This document shows, piece by piece, positions 29,979 through 38,203 of a stretch of 64,000 nt of DNA; the stretch's first letter is position 1, and the number at the start of each line of letters is the position of its first letter. The notes beneath the pieces are model-generated. The model ran no database searches, was not told the origin of the DNA, and saw only the letters and a program-made list of their open reading frames with translations. The translations under genes and the position numbers were made by a program. This stretch comes from Imbroritus primus (GTDB lineage: Bacteria; Pseudomonadota; Gammaproteobacteria; Burkholderiales; Burkholderiaceae), in NCBI GenBank assembly GCA_000272025.2, contig AKCV02000006.1, positions 107,110-171,109 on the forward strand. Reading direction: 5' to 3'.

Positions 29979-31238
29979 TCACACGGCGCATGAGCGGAAC
30001 CCGATCCAGCCAAGGTCGGCACCGGGTTCCGCCGCCCCTCTGAAACAGGCGCTGCGGAATGCAGGCGGCGTCATCCACGCCGCCCCGCGTACCGCTTGGT
30101 ACACGCCAAAGTAAGGCAAACTCCAGGTATCGTCACGCCCCGGCAGGAATCCATCGTAGGGTTCGAACACCGAACCGGTCCATTCGCGTACGCTGCCCCA
30201 CTGGAAAGTGCCATTGCGGGTTGCGGCCATCTCCCACTCATCCTCGGTCGGCAAACGACGACCCGCCCAACGGCACCATGCTTCCGCCTCGAACAGGCTG
30301 ACATGGCAGACCGGCTCATCCAGCGGCAACACGATATCGCTGCCAAAGCGCTGCATATGCCAGCGCACTGTCCGCCCCCCCTCGCGCTGGCGCGACCAGT
30401 AGCGCGCCACGGAGCGTTCCTGGAACATCATCCATTGCTGACCGGCGGCACTCCACCAGGCCGGGTTGTCGTAACCACCATCTTCCACAAATGCCAGGAA
30501 TTGGCGATGACTCACTGGCGCTGCGTCGATCTCGAAGGGCGGGACATAGGTGCGCTGCGCCGGGCGTTCGTTGTCGAACGAGAGTCCTTGGCCCGCATCC
30601 CGGCCCAGTGTCATGCGTCCACCGGTAAACGAAAGCGTCCCGGGTTCGCAACGCCATGGCGCGCGGGCCATGCCACCGGGCAAGGGGCGGCCCAGCGCCT
30701 GCAGAATGGCGATCAAGCCTTCCGCCTCCAGCACCTCGCGGAACAAGGTCATGCGAAAAGGTTCGAGGGCCTCGTCGGAATCATCATGCAGGTTTGTGAG
30801 CTGCGCCAGGATGCGTTCAAGCGTGTTGGCCGCATAGGCCTTGATGACCGCCAGCTCAGGAAGTGTGACTTCCCAGCGCGTGTCAGGCGGAATCCGGTCG
30901 GCATCGAACCACGCATCAGCGCCATCCAGCAAGGTGGGCGCGGCCGGCTCCCAGAGAGAACCGGCAGGGCCGCGGATTTCGGAGGGATCGCGCAGGCACC
31001 ATTTCTCGCCATACCAGGCCAGGTTGCCGAGCGTCCAGTGCGGCGGAGAAAACTCATGGCTGGGCATCAGACGCCAGTTGCGCTCATGCATGCCAAATGC
31101 GGCCAGCAAGCTCAACGTGCGGTTGCGTGCGTCGACCAGCGCGTGTGCAATGCCCTGACGAGGCATGGTGCGCGCGTCGTGCCAGGAATCCCCGGCACCC
31201 GTGAAATACAGGTCCGGCAACATGAAGAACCCCGCCAT
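29979..31238 (-). CDS. EgtB-like (DinB_2 plus FGE-sulfatase) protein lacking the iron-binding histidines
   Basis: 419 residues from ATG 31238 (GAGGA 8 nt upstream). Residues ~30-185 are the DinB_2 half, with SPPHWTLGNLAWYGEKW and LFREVLEAEGLIAILQALG. Residues ~195-419 are the formylglycine-generating/sulfatase-modifying fold, ending EWTGSVFEPYDGFLPG, AVRGAAWMTPPAFRSACFR and GWIGFRSC. In ergothioneine or selenoneine synthases, three His hold the non-heme iron, in LGH and in HxxxHxE. Here the equivalents are Asn72, Arg167 and Glu171. The fold is intact but the known metal site is not. It sits 83 bp downstream of an intact egtD. It may be a repurposed or non-catalytic partner. Confidence 0.85.
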   Translation of the reverse strand: MAGFFMLPDLYFTGAGDSWHDARTMPRQGIAHALVDARNRTLSLLAAFGMHERNWRLMPSHEFSPPHWTLGNLAWYGEKWCLRDPSEIRGPAGSLWEPAAPTLLDGADAWFDADRIPPDTRWEVTLPELAVIKAYAANTLERILAQLTNLHDDSDEALEPFRMTLFREVLEAEGLIAILQALGRPLPGGMARAPWRCEPGTLSFTGGRMTLGRDAGQGLSFDNERPAQRTYVPPFEIDAAPVSHRQFLAFVEDGGYDNPAWWSAAGQQWMMFQERSVARYWSRQREGGRTVRWHMQRFGSDIVLPLDEPVCHVSLFEAEAWCRWAGRRLPTEDEWEMAATRNGTFQWGSVREWTGSVFEPYDGFLPGRDDTWSLPYFGVYQAVRGAAWMTPPAFRSACFRGAAEPGADLGWIGFRSCAV

Positions 31239-31321
31239 GAAATGAGTCCTCGGATCAGGAACCTTCATTATGGCATCGTCGGCCGCCGGCCTGCACACGC
31301 ACGCCCTGCCATGAGCCGCGT

Positions 31322-32353
31322 CTAGCCGCGCGCGTGGAATACTGCGAAGGCGTCCTGACGGTCGTGCCACACACAGATGTCATCGAAGCCAGCCTGCTCG
31401 AGCAACAGTGCAAAATCCTCGTCGCGATATTTGTATGAACTCTCGGTATGGATACGCTCGCCATGCAGAAAGCGGCGGGTTCCGCCTGACCACGTCACGG
31501 TTACATCGCGCCGGGCCTGCAGGTGCATTTCGATGCGGTTGTGTGCGGCATTGAACAGGGCGATGTGTTGCCAGTCCCCCACCTCGAAATCCGCACCGGC
31601 AAGGCGATTGACGTGTCGCAGGATGTTGAGGTTGAAGGCCGACGTCACGCCGAGCGGATCGTCATACGCATCTTCGAGCGTCTCCACCGACTTGAGCAGG
31701 TCGACCCCGATCAGCACACCGTCGCCCCGCGCGCTTGCCGCACGCATGCGCTGCAGGAGCGCCAAGGCTTCGATCGGCGTAAAGTTCCCGATGCTCGATC
31801 CGGGGTAAAAAAACAGTCGGTTGTCACGTCCCACCGTGGACGGAAAATCGAATGGCGTCGACAGGTCGGCGCCGACCGCCTGCATGGCGATCTCGGGAAA
31901 CTGGCGTTGCAATCCTTCGAGCGTATCGCGCAGGTACTCCACCGAGATATCCACGGGGACATACTGCGCCGGTCGCAAGGCAGGAAACAGCCGCGCCGCT
32001 TTCTGGCAATTGCCGGCCCCCAGGTCGATCATCACCGGCCGCTCGCCGATCCGTCTCGCGATATCGTGCTGGTGTGTCGCCAGAATCTCTGCTTCGACGC
32101 GCGTCGGATAGTACTCGGGCAAGGCAGTGATCGTGTCAAACAAGCGCGAGCCAAGTCCATCGTAGAAAAACTTGGGCGACAGCCATGCACGCGGCGCCGT
32201 CAGGCTGGCGGTGATTTCGGCACATGCGGCATCAGGGTGCTTGGCGAACTCTGCGCGGGATGCACTGCGTGCACGGTCAGGACGAACGGATACGGGACGG
32301 GTGGCTGGCCGGACTTCAGGCGATGACGATTGCGACGACAGGACTCCTGGCAT
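31322..32353 (-). CDS. egtD: L-histidine N-alpha-methyltransferase EgtD
   Basis: 343 residues. The start at 32353 is set by AAGGAGGAG 8 nt upstream; the longer frame upstream is not protein-like. Hallmarks are FFYDGLGSRLFDTITALPEYYPTRVE, the S-adenosylmethionine site VMIDLGAGNCQKAARL, FFYPGSSIGNFTP with the histidine-contacting Asn, and RIHTESSYKY with the Glu and Ser that grip the substrate. EgtD trimethylates histidine to hercynine, the first step to ergothioneine. Catalytic residues all look intact, in contrast to the EgtB-like partner downstream. Same-strand pair, likely one transcript. Confidence 0.93.
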   Translation of the reverse strand: MPGVLSSQSSSPEVRPATRPVSVRPDRARSASRAEFAKHPDAACAEITASLTAPRAWLSPKFFYDGLGSRLFDTITALPEYYPTRVEAEILATHQHDIARRIGERPVMIDLGAGNCQKAARLFPALRPAQYVPVDISVEYLRDTLEGLQRQFPEIAMQAVGADLSTPFDFPSTVGRDNRLFFYPGSSIGNFTPIEALALLQRMRAASARGDGVLIGVDLLKSVETLEDAYDDPLGVTSAFNLNILRHVNRLAGADFEVGDWQHIALFNAAHNRIEMHLQARRDVTVTWSGGTRRFLHGERIHTESSYKYRDEDFALLLEQAGFDDICVWHDRQDAFAVFHARG

Positions 32354-32760
32354 GCTTGCTCCTCCTTGGTGGGTACGGACCTCAAGCAGTGACCATGCCA
32401 GCCAGCGCAGCCTCGCGGGATAAACATGCAGATGCGATGGCCGTGCATCACCGGACACTACCCGGACCATATCAGTGGCAAGGCGATGACAGCCGCCGTC
32501 GTCTCCTGCATGAAGCGGACGGCCGCCAGCGTCGGGACTCATCTTACTCCCGCATATGTGATACGGCCACCACGAAATACGGGTCATGCGCAGCGATCCC
32601 GTGACGCATACGTGGCTAATGGCTGCAAGTGTCTGCTCCTCTGCATTTTTTTGCACAACGATTGTAAAGTTGACACCGCCTACGCCACGCAGCTTGAAAA
32701 TCCGGGGCGCCTCCTGCCAGCCCCGATTATTGCAATGCACAGCAATGAATTGCCGCTAGC
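32354..32760. other. Divergent intergenic stretch upstream of egtD and the riboswitch promoter
   Basis: About 400 bp without a credible coding frame. It must contain the egtD promoter on the minus strand. No clear operator or repeat was found by eye. Confidence 0.4.
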
Positions 32761-32780
32761 CGGTTTTTTTGCCTTATAAT
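32750..32780 (+). promoter_or_regulatory. Sigma-70 promoter of the riboswitch-terC transcript
   Basis: TATAAT at 32775-32780 is a perfect -10; TTGCCG at 32750-32755 is a weak -35 with 19-bp spacing. The aptamer starts about 20 nt after the expected transcription start. Confidence 0.6.
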
Positions 32781-32803
32781 CCGCCCAACGCTGATAAGCG
32801 TCC

Positions 32804-32920
32804 CTCCAAAGGGGAGTAGCTCCGGGACCTGGTCCTGAGCACAATCGTCATTACGAGACGTCCGTCTCCGGTTGTGCTGGTTGCGCACCTGCTGTGTGCG
32901 TCTCCGAGCGAGACCTTTGC
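32804..32920 (+). ncRNA. yybP-ykoY (Mn2+) riboswitch aptamer
   Basis: The conserved blocks are both present: CCAAAGGGGAGTAGC at the 5' side (32806-32820) and GCGAGACCTTTGC at the 3' side (32908-32920), separated by two GC-rich hairpins. AAAGG and CCTTT form the closing stem. The same 3' strand can instead pair with CGCAAAGG at 32937-32944, giving a mutually exclusive downstream hairpin. There is no T run, so control is probably translational or Rho-dependent. It precedes a TerC protein gene, the usual partner of this riboswitch. Confidence 0.85.
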
Positions 32921-33014
32921 GACCTGTCCAATGGTCCGCAAAGGCGTCCCTACGCGCTCCATTCGACAGTCTTCCGAGGGTCTTTTCGACTTTTAAACTG
33001 TCCGAGGAAAATTC

Positions 33015-33707
33015 ATGGAGTGGTTGACTGATCTGTTTACGATGCAGTTCCTGACAGCACTGGTATCGATCATCATCATCGATCTGGTGCTCGCCGGCGA
33101 CAATGCCATCGTGATTGCGCTGGCAGCGCGTAACCTGCCGCCTCACCTGCAAAAGAAAGCCATCGTCTGGGGCACCATCGGCGCGATCGTCGTGCGCTCG
33201 GCCATGACGCTTGCCGTCGTGTGGCTGCTCAAGATCCCGGGTCTGCTGCTGGTGGGTGGTGTCGCGCTGGTGTGGATTGCCTACAAGCTGCTCACCGATG
33301 ATTCGGGTGACGACGAACACGGCGCCGCACAAAACACCCTGTGGGGCGCCATGAAGACCATCATCATCGCCGACGCGGTGATGGGCATGGACAACGTGCT
33401 GGCTGTGGCCGGCGCCGCACACGGCAGCTTCCTGCTGGTGGTGCTCGGCCTGCTGATCAGTATCCCCATCGTGGTGTGGGGCAGCTCGCTGGTGCTGCGC
33501 CTCATGGAGCGCTATCCGTCGATCATCTACATCGGTGCAGGCGTGCTGGCCTTTACCGCTGCGAAGATGATCGTCAGCGAGCCGATCATCAAGCCGACCA
33601 TCGCAGCCTATCCGGTACTGTACTGGGCCACCTTCGCGCTTTGCCTGGGCATCGTGCTGCTCGGTGGCTACCTGGTCAAGAAGCGTCGCGCTGCCGCCGC
33701 AGCCTGA
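33015..33707 (+). CDS. TerC family membrane protein, probable Mn2+ exporter
   Basis: 230 residues and seven or eight membrane helices. TerC hallmarks are the acidic intramembrane motif IDLVLAGDNAIVIALAARNLP and its partner IIIADAVMGMDNVLAVAG. A YkoY/Alx-type role is supported by the manganese riboswitch in the leader: this family exports Mn2+ and protects exoenzymes or cytosolic metalation. GAGGAAAATTC precedes the ATG. The gene stands alone and ends in a strong terminator. Confidence 0.92.
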   Translation: MEWLTDLFTMQFLTALVSIIIIDLVLAGDNAIVIALAARNLPPHLQKKAIVWGTIGAIVVRSAMTLAVVWLLKIPGLLLVGGVALVWIAYKLLTDDSGDDEHGAAQNTLWGAMKTIIIADAVMGMDNVLAVAGAAHGSFLLVVLGLLISIPIVVWGSSLVLRLMERYPSIIYIGAGVLAFTAAKMIVSEPIIKPTIAAYPVLYWATFALCLGIVLLGGYLVKKRRAAAAA

Positions 33708-33730
33708 CCTTCCGGCTTATGCCCTCAAGA

Positions 33731-33755
33731 AAAGGCCCCTCCGGGGGCCTTTTTG
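33731..33755 (+). terminator. Rho-independent terminator after the TerC gene
   Basis: AAAGGCCCC-TCC-GGGGGCCTTTTT: a GC-rich hairpin with a T run starting 24 bp after the stop codon. The A/T-flanked symmetry could let it work on both strands. Confidence 0.9.
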
Positions 33756-33850
33756 CATGCCGCCGGCCGCCACCACCCCGGTAGCGGCTCTATGGGATAA
33801 TGTTGCGGTACTGATGTCTGGGCATTGCCGCGCAACCTCCTTTCTCACGA

Positions 33851-34645
33851 ATGAAACAATACCTCGACCTGATGCGCCACGTGTATGAGCATGGCGTGGA
33901 AAAATCGGACCGGACCGGTACCGGTACACGCTCGGTCTTCGGGCACCAGATGCGCTTCGATCTGCAGCAGGGTTTTCCCATGGTGACGACCAAGAAGCTG
34001 CATCTGAAATCCATCATTTATGAGCTGTTGTGGTTTCTCCAGGGCGCAACCAATGCGCGCTGGCTGCAGGAGCACGGCGTAACGATCTGGGATGAATGGG
34101 CCGATGCCAGCGGCGAACTGGGGCCGATCTATGGTTACCAATGGCGTTCCTGGCCGGCGCCGGATGGCCGCCACATCGACCAGATCAGCCAGTTGATGGA
34201 CCAGTTGCGCAGCAATCCCGATTCGCGCCGCCTGATCGTATCGGCTTGGAACGTGGCCGATATCCCGCGCATGAAACTGCCGCCGTGCCACGCTTTCTTC
34301 CAGTTCTACGTGGCGGAGGGCAAGCTGTCGTGCCAGCTATACCAGCGCAGTGCCGACATCTTCCTGGGCGTGCCGTTCAACATCGCCAGCTACGCCCTGC
34401 TCACGCACATGATCGCCCAGCAAGCGGATCTCGATGTCGGTGATTTCGTCTGGACCGGCGGCGACTGCCACCTCTACAGCAACCATTTCGAACAGGTCCG
34501 CACGCAACTGGCCCGTGAGCCCATGCCGCTGCCGACCCTGAACTTCACACGCAAGCCGGATTCGATCTTCGACTACCGTTTCGAGGACTTCGATATTGCC
34601 GGCTACACTTCCCATCCGGCCATCAAGGCCCCGGTTGCCGTTTGA
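33851..34645 (+). CDS. thyA: Thymidylate synthase
   Basis: 264 residues, the exact usual bacterial ThyA length. [30 protein letters not shown] at the start includes the phosphate-binding Arg. The catalytic Cys is in [13 protein letters not shown], followed by [31 protein letters not shown] and the DxHxY-type C-terminal [13 protein letters not shown] block. It converts dUMP and methylene-tetrahydrofolate to dTMP and dihydrofolate, which the downstream folA product recycles. Confidence 0.97.
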   Translation: MKQYLDLMRHVYEHGVEKSDRTGTGTRSVFGHQMRFDLQQGFPMVTTKKLHLKSIIYELLWFLQGATNARWLQEHGVTIWDEWADASGELGPIYGYQWRSWPAPDGRHIDQISQLMDQLRSNPDSRRLIVSAWNVADIPRMKLPPCHAFFQFYVAEGKLSCQLYQRSADIFLGVPFNIASYALLTHMIAQQADLDVGDFVWTGGDCHLYSNHFEQVRTQLAREPMPLPTLNFTRKPDSIFDYRFEDFDIAGYTSHPAIKAPVAV

Positions 34646-34715
34646 ACATCCAATCGACCGCATGATCGATCACCCGATCGGGTCTGCGGCCGGTGACTGA
34701 TCCAAGATCCGCATT

Positions 34716-35219
34716 GTGACCATCCTGACCCTGATCGTCGCCAAGTCCCGCAATCACGTCATTGGCCGTGACAACACGCTGCCGTGGCGCCTGCCCGAGG
34801 ACCTCGCGCATTTCCGCCGCACGACCATGGGCGCGCCAATCCTGATGGGCCGCAAGACCTACGAGTCGATCGGCCGTCCTCTGCCGGGCCGGCGCAATAT
34901 CGTCATCAGCCGTAACCGCGATCTGGTCATCGCAGGTTGCGAAGTCGCGCATTCGCTTGAAGAGGCGCAACTGCTCTGCGTCGGTGTGGAGGAAATCTTC
35001 CTCGTCGGCGGTGCGCAGCTGTATGCCGAGGCGTTGCCCAGCGCGGACCGGCTGATCGTTACCGAAGTGGATATCGAGATCGATGGTGACGCGTTTTTTC
35101 CACCCATCGACCGGAAAGTATGGCGGGAAACCGCGCGCGAAACACATCGGGCGGCACCGCCAAATACCTTTTCCTTTGCGTTCGTCACCTACGAGCGCCT
35201 GCCATCCCAGGCCGAGTGA
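34716..35219 (+). CDS. folA: Dihydrofolate reductase
   Basis: 167 residues with a GTG start at 34716. The chromosomal DHFR pattern is intact: [54 protein letters not shown] with the NADPH-binding Arg-Lys-Thr, [17 protein letters not shown], and the C-terminal strand with [10 protein letters not shown]. It regenerates tetrahydrofolate after ThyA. It follows thyA by 70 bp on the same strand, the common thyA-folA pairing. Confidence 0.96.
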   Translation: MTILTLIVAKSRNHVIGRDNTLPWRLPEDLAHFRRTTMGAPILMGRKTYESIGRPLPGRRNIVISRNRDLVIAGCEVAHSLEEAQLLCVGVEEIFLVGGAQLYAEALPSADRLIVTEVDIEIDGDAFFPPIDRKVWRETARETHRAAPPNTFSFAFVTYERLPSQAE

Positions 35220-35252
35220 GGGCTAACCCCGAGTCCTGCCCAGCCGTGCGCC

Positions 35253-35270
35253 TGTATCACGGCTGATACA
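35253..35270. promoter_or_regulatory. Inverted repeat, candidate distal enhancer site of the amyloid operon
   Basis: TGTATCA-CGGC-TGATACA, 7-bp arms with a 4-nt spacer. Its central 14 bp share 11 of 14 positions with the centre of the perfect palindrome at 35359-35394. The centres are 115 bp apart, about 11 helical turns. It is followed by CTTTT, so it could alternatively be a weak terminator for folA. Confidence 0.4.
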
Positions 35271-35358
35271 CTTTTGGCCGGTGCGGCGCAGCCCGTTGCC
35301 AGCCGCGGCGTCCGGCACCTGACATACCGCTGCGCGCCCCTTCTCCACCCCGCTGCCA

Positions 35359-35394
35359 CGCGATATCGGTTTCACGCCTGAAACCGATATCGCG
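35359..35394. promoter_or_regulatory. Perfect 36-bp palindrome, candidate enhancer-binding-protein site
   Basis: Two 16-bp arms, beginning CGCGATATCGG and ending CGATATCGCG, are exact reverse complements around a 4-nt loop CGCC. There is no T run, so it is not a terminator. Its centre lies about 108 bp upstream of the start site predicted from the -24/-12 promoter, the usual distance for a sigma-54 activator site. Confidence 0.65.
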
Positions 35395-35458
35395 ACATTT
35401 TCCAGTCATCTCGCGCATCCTCTCCGCCACACCGCCAGCCTGCGGGGCACATCGCCCG

Positions 35459-35474
35459 TGGCACGCTTGTCGCT
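35459..35474 (+). promoter_or_regulatory. Sigma-54 (-24/-12) promoter of the fap-like operon
   Basis: TGGCACG-CTTG-TCGCT matches the TGGCACG-N4-TTGCW consensus except for one position in the -12 element. Transcription should start near 35485, leaving a short leader with GGGAG before ATG 35499. Confidence 0.7.
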
Positions 35475-35498
35475 ATGGTGTGGGCGAGGGAGAAAGCC

Positions 35499-35969
35499 AT
35501 GACGCCTACAACTACATACGTCTGGCGGGGGGAGCCTGCGCGCATCTTGTGTCTGATGATGCTGTGTGCCGCCGCCGTTCTCGCAGCAATGCCTGCCCAG
35601 GCTGACAGCGGGGATATCGTGGTCCTGCGCGAGGTTGCACCACGCGTGGCCTACCGGGGCCTACCGCGCAACGAAATCCCCGAACACACCGTTATCGATA
35701 CCTTCCCGCAGCAGCAGTTTGCCCAGGCGACCGACCTTGAACTCGGCCGTGCTCAGGCCGGACCGCTGCGCTCTGTCCAGGCACAGATCGCCATCGGCAA
35801 TCCGGCCACCAGCATGGCCCAGCCAGGATCGCTGCTGAGCGACGCGCTGATCGGAGGTGGCCGGCGCGACGGTGGTGGTGGTATTGCAGATCGGGTGCAA
35901 CAGGCCACCGGCATGATTTCCGGAGCGGTGGGCCAGGCGCTTGCCCCATTGAGCGGAGGCGCGCGATGA
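35499..35969 (+). CDS. FapA-like small secreted protein, first gene of the amyloid operon
   Basis: 156 residues with a clear signal peptide (hydrophobic core LCLMMLCAAAVLAAMPAQA, cleaved near residue 36). The mature part has no repeats; the end is Gly-rich (GGGRRDGGGG) followed by an amphipathic Ala/Gly tail. ATG at 35499 follows GGGAGAAAGCC; an ATG at 35475 lies on the sigma-54 promoter and is not used. Its size and first position fit FapA, which in Pseudomonas modulates fibre composition, but sequence similarity is not obvious, so this is a positional call. It overlaps the next gene by 4 bp. Confidence 0.6.
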   Translation: MTPTTTYVWRGEPARILCLMMLCAAAVLAAMPAQADSGDIVVLREVAPRVAYRGLPRNEIPEHTVIDTFPQQQFAQATDLELGRAQAGPLRSVQAQIAIGNPATSMAQPGSLLSDALIGGGRRDGGGGIADRVQQATGMISGAVGQALAPLSGGAR

Positions 35970-36571
35970 ACCGCAATCCGCGTGCATTCGCCTGGCTACC
36001 CATCTTCGTCATGCTGTGGTTCGGCCCGGCTCAGGCGCAAAGCATCGCTCCCCTGCCCGCCAGCCTGTCGACACGGATCGATGATGCAGCAGGCAGTGAC
36101 ATGCGCGGCCGTGTCGCCGTGAACATAGCAGCCGGCGCAGGGAACGCCCAATCCAACACGGCTCTTCTGGTGCCGGATGGCGTCGCCGTCGTGCGCCAGA
36201 GCCAGGCGGCGCGCATTCAAGCCGGGCCAGGGACGGCGTCAAGCCATATCGGTTCCGATGTCTTCCAGAACGCCAATGGCTTGCTCAGCCTCAACATGGC
36301 AAGCGGCTACGGCAACCTGCAGGGCAATACCGTCGCGGTCGCACAGGCCGTCGAGATCGAAACGGTTGCGGACAGCATGCTGCAGTCCACGACCGCGCAC
36401 AGGAGTCGCAGCGATGCACCCGTTGTCGTGCCATCGCACCGCCAGGCAACGGTTCACCCGGATGCCTTCGCCGGTGCCAATGGCATCGTCCAGGTGAATC
36501 AGGCGGCAGGATCGGGGAATGTCGCATCCAACGTTTTTGTGCTCCGTCCCCCGGCGGGCACTTTTTTCTAA
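35966..36571 (+). CDS. fapB: FapB-like amyloid repeat protein (minor fibre subunit or nucleator)
   Basis: 201 residues with a signal peptide ending in AQA near 24. Three imperfect repeats of the Fap type occur at about 46-68 (MRGRVAVNIAAGAGNAQSNT), 101-126 (NANGLLSLNMASGYGNLQGN) and 169-193 (GANGIVQVNQAAGSGNVASN), each with the xVN-AxGxGNxxxN pattern. Linkers between them are not conserved. In Pseudomonas the shorter FapB nucleates or co-assembles with FapC. The start overlaps the previous stop (ATGA), so the genes are translationally coupled. Confidence 0.72.
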   Translation: MNRNPRAFAWLPIFVMLWFGPAQAQSIAPLPASLSTRIDDAAGSDMRGRVAVNIAAGAGNAQSNTALLVPDGVAVVRQSQAARIQAGPGTASSHIGSDVFQNANGLLSLNMASGYGNLQGNTVAVAQAVEIETVADSMLQSTTAHRSRSDAPVVVPSHRQATVHPDAFAGANGIVQVNQAAGSGNVASNVFVLRPPAGTFF

Positions 36572-36590
36572 GTGAAGGCAGGAGAATGTC

Positions 36591-37430
36591 ATGAAAGCAA
36601 AACTTGTTGCACTGGCAGCACTGGCCACGCTGTCTTCCGGCGTCGTCTTTGCCGGGTCGGGATATGGGTCGCATGACAAGCCGGATGATGCGGATATCTA
36701 CAACTACACGCATCTGTCCAATGACATCCATGTCGCCGGATACGGGCTGGCACTGGGTCTGATCAAGTTCGGCGCGGAATCGGCCGCCACGGTCAACAGC
36801 GATCAGATCAGCATGTTCGGCACGACGATGAATTTCGGTGGCGAAAACAAGGCACGCCTTGGTGGTAATGCGCTGCGCGGCGCGGAAGGCAATATCGGTG
36901 TGAACGTGTCGGCTGGCGCGGGCAATGCCCAGGCCAACGACGCGGCACTGACCGCAGTGGACGGCGGCGGCTCGTCGCATAGCAACGGATATCGCAAGGA
37001 TCACAAGGACAACGATGCGGCAGCCGTATTTGCAGCGGCACAAGTGTTCTCGTCGCAGACTGGCAAGTCGAACCTCGCGATGGTATCCAATGCGGAAAAC
37101 GTCGCATCCCTCAACGGCAATGCGCTGCGCAATGCGGCGGGCAATATCGGCGTGAACATCGCATCGGGCGCCGGCAACCTGCAGAACAATGGCATGGCCG
37201 GTTCGACCAACAGCTCTGGCACGCTGGCGAAGGCCACGTCGTCCAATGCCCAGGCATCGTTCGGCAACGTGCTGTTTGAGCTGGGCTGCGATCCGGTCAA
37301 CAGCGCCGTGGTTTCCGGCAATGCACTGCGCGGGGCGACCGGCAACATCGGTCTGAACCTGACGGCTGGCGCTGGCAACCTGCAGCACAACGGTCTGGCC
37401 ATTGCCACGGCGACTGCGCCGCGGAATTGA
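36591..37430 (+). CDS. fapC: FapC-like major amyloid fibre subunit
   Basis: 279 residues. The signal peptide (VALAALATLSSGVVFAG) is cleaved near residue 21. Three close repeats of about 28 residues lie at 92-120, 176-204 and 243-271, with consensus GNALRxAxGNIGxNxxAGAGNxQxN. Linkers of 55 and 38 residues separate them. This three-repeat, two-linker layout, rich in Gly, Asn and Ala, matches FapC of the functional amyloid system, which forms beta-sheet fibres on the cell surface. Only one Cys (233) is present, whereas Pseudomonas FapC ends with a CxxC. It is followed by the C39 peptidase gene. Confidence 0.75.
   Translation: MKAKLVALAALATLSSGVVFAGSGYGSHDKPDDADIYNYTHLSNDIHVAGYGLALGLIKFGAESAATVNSDQISMFGTTMNFGGENKARLGGNALRGAEGNIGVNVSAGAGNAQANDAALTAVDGGGSSHSNGYRKDHKDNDAAAVFAAAQVFSSQTGKSNLAMVSNAENVASLNGNALRNAAGNIGVNIASGAGNLQNNGMAGSTNSSGTLAKATSSNAQASFGNVLFELGCDPVNSAVVSGNALRGATGNIGLNLTAGAGNLQHNGLAIATATAPRN
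36864..37403 (+). repeat. Three imperfect amyloid repeats inside fapC
   Basis: Units at about 36864-36950, 37116-37202 and 37317-37403 encode the GNALR...GNIG...GAGN motif. The DNA is also similar between copies, suggesting duplication from one unit. Confidence 0.8.
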
Positions 37431-37494
37431 TGGTCCGTTTCACGGCACCATGTGCCGCACGCGGTGGCCGTCCACGGATGGCCACCGCCCTGGG

Positions 37495-38202
37495 ATGACG
37501 AGACACGCCATGCGCCTCTATACGATCCTCGCCGCACCTCTGACAGGATGGCTCCTGTGCAGTGGCGTGGCCGCGCAGACGGCCGTGCCGCTGCAGATCG
37601 ACGGGCAGCCGGCAATCACCAAGCGCGTGACGAGCCTGGCCGCGATGCGTTACCGCAATGTGATGCGCCAGGAACTGGATTTCAGTTGCGGCGCGGCAGC
37701 GCTCGGTACGTTGCTGCGGTATGGCTATGGTGTCGATATCGAAGAACGCCGCATCATCAGCGACATGCTCAAGATATCGGACGCCGAGGAAGTCATGCGG
37801 CGCGGATTTTCAATGCTGGACATGCGCAACTATATCGAGACGCTCGGCTTTCGTGGCACAGGATTCCGTGTCGAACTGAGCGCGCTGCGGCAACTCAAGA
37901 TTCCCGTGATCGTCCTTCTGGATATCAAGGGATACCAGCATTTCGTCGTGGTACGCCAGGCGGCGGAAGGACGGGTATTCGTCTCCGACCCTGCGCTGGG
38001 CAACCGCATCATGCCGGAGCATGAATTTGCCGAAGCATGGAACAACCTCGTGTTTGCCGTGATCGGCCAGCCTTTCCCGCAAACGTCAGAGCTGCTCAAG
38101 GCCGACGCGCCTGTACTCCGCCAGCGCACCGACGCGGCGATGCGTGCAGGCGCGCGGGCGCCGTCAGTCGATTTCGGGCTGGCGCACATGGATTTTTTCT
38201 GA
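37495..38202 (+). CDS. fapD: FapD-like C39 family cysteine peptidase
   Basis: 235 residues from ATG 37495 (ATG 37510 is also possible; neither has a strong ribosome site). A signal peptide (LAAPLTGWLLCSGVAAQ) is followed by a papain-like C39 domain: the catalytic Cys in ELDFSCGAAALGTLLRYGYG, the His in KGYQHFVVVRQ and the Asp in VFVSDPALGNRIM. C39 peptidases usually cut double-Gly leaders inside ABC exporters; the stand-alone periplasmic form is the hallmark of Fap operons, where it is needed for fibre secretion. Catalytic residues are complete. Confidence 0.85.
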   Translation: MTRHAMRLYTILAAPLTGWLLCSGVAAQTAVPLQIDGQPAITKRVTSLAAMRYRNVMRQELDFSCGAAALGTLLRYGYGVDIEERRIISDMLKISDAEEVMRRGFSMLDMRNYIETLGFRGTGFRVELSALRQLKIPVIVLLDIKGYQHFVVVRQAAEGRVFVSDPALGNRIMPEHEFAEAWNNLVFAVIGQPFPQTSELLKADAPVLRQRTDAAMRAGARAPSVDFGLAHMDFF

Positions 38203-38203
38203 C

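Noticed and set aside
29979..31238. Call as SenA selenoneine synthase or ordinary EgtB
   Set aside because: senB and senC are absent and the iron ligands of both enzyme types are missing.
35359..35394. Palindrome as a folA terminator
   Set aside because: No T run on either strand and 140 bp from the folA stop; the sigma-54 promoter context explains it better.
36864..37403. CRISPR-like spaced repeats
   Set aside because: Only three units, imperfect, in frame and coding for amyloid repeats.
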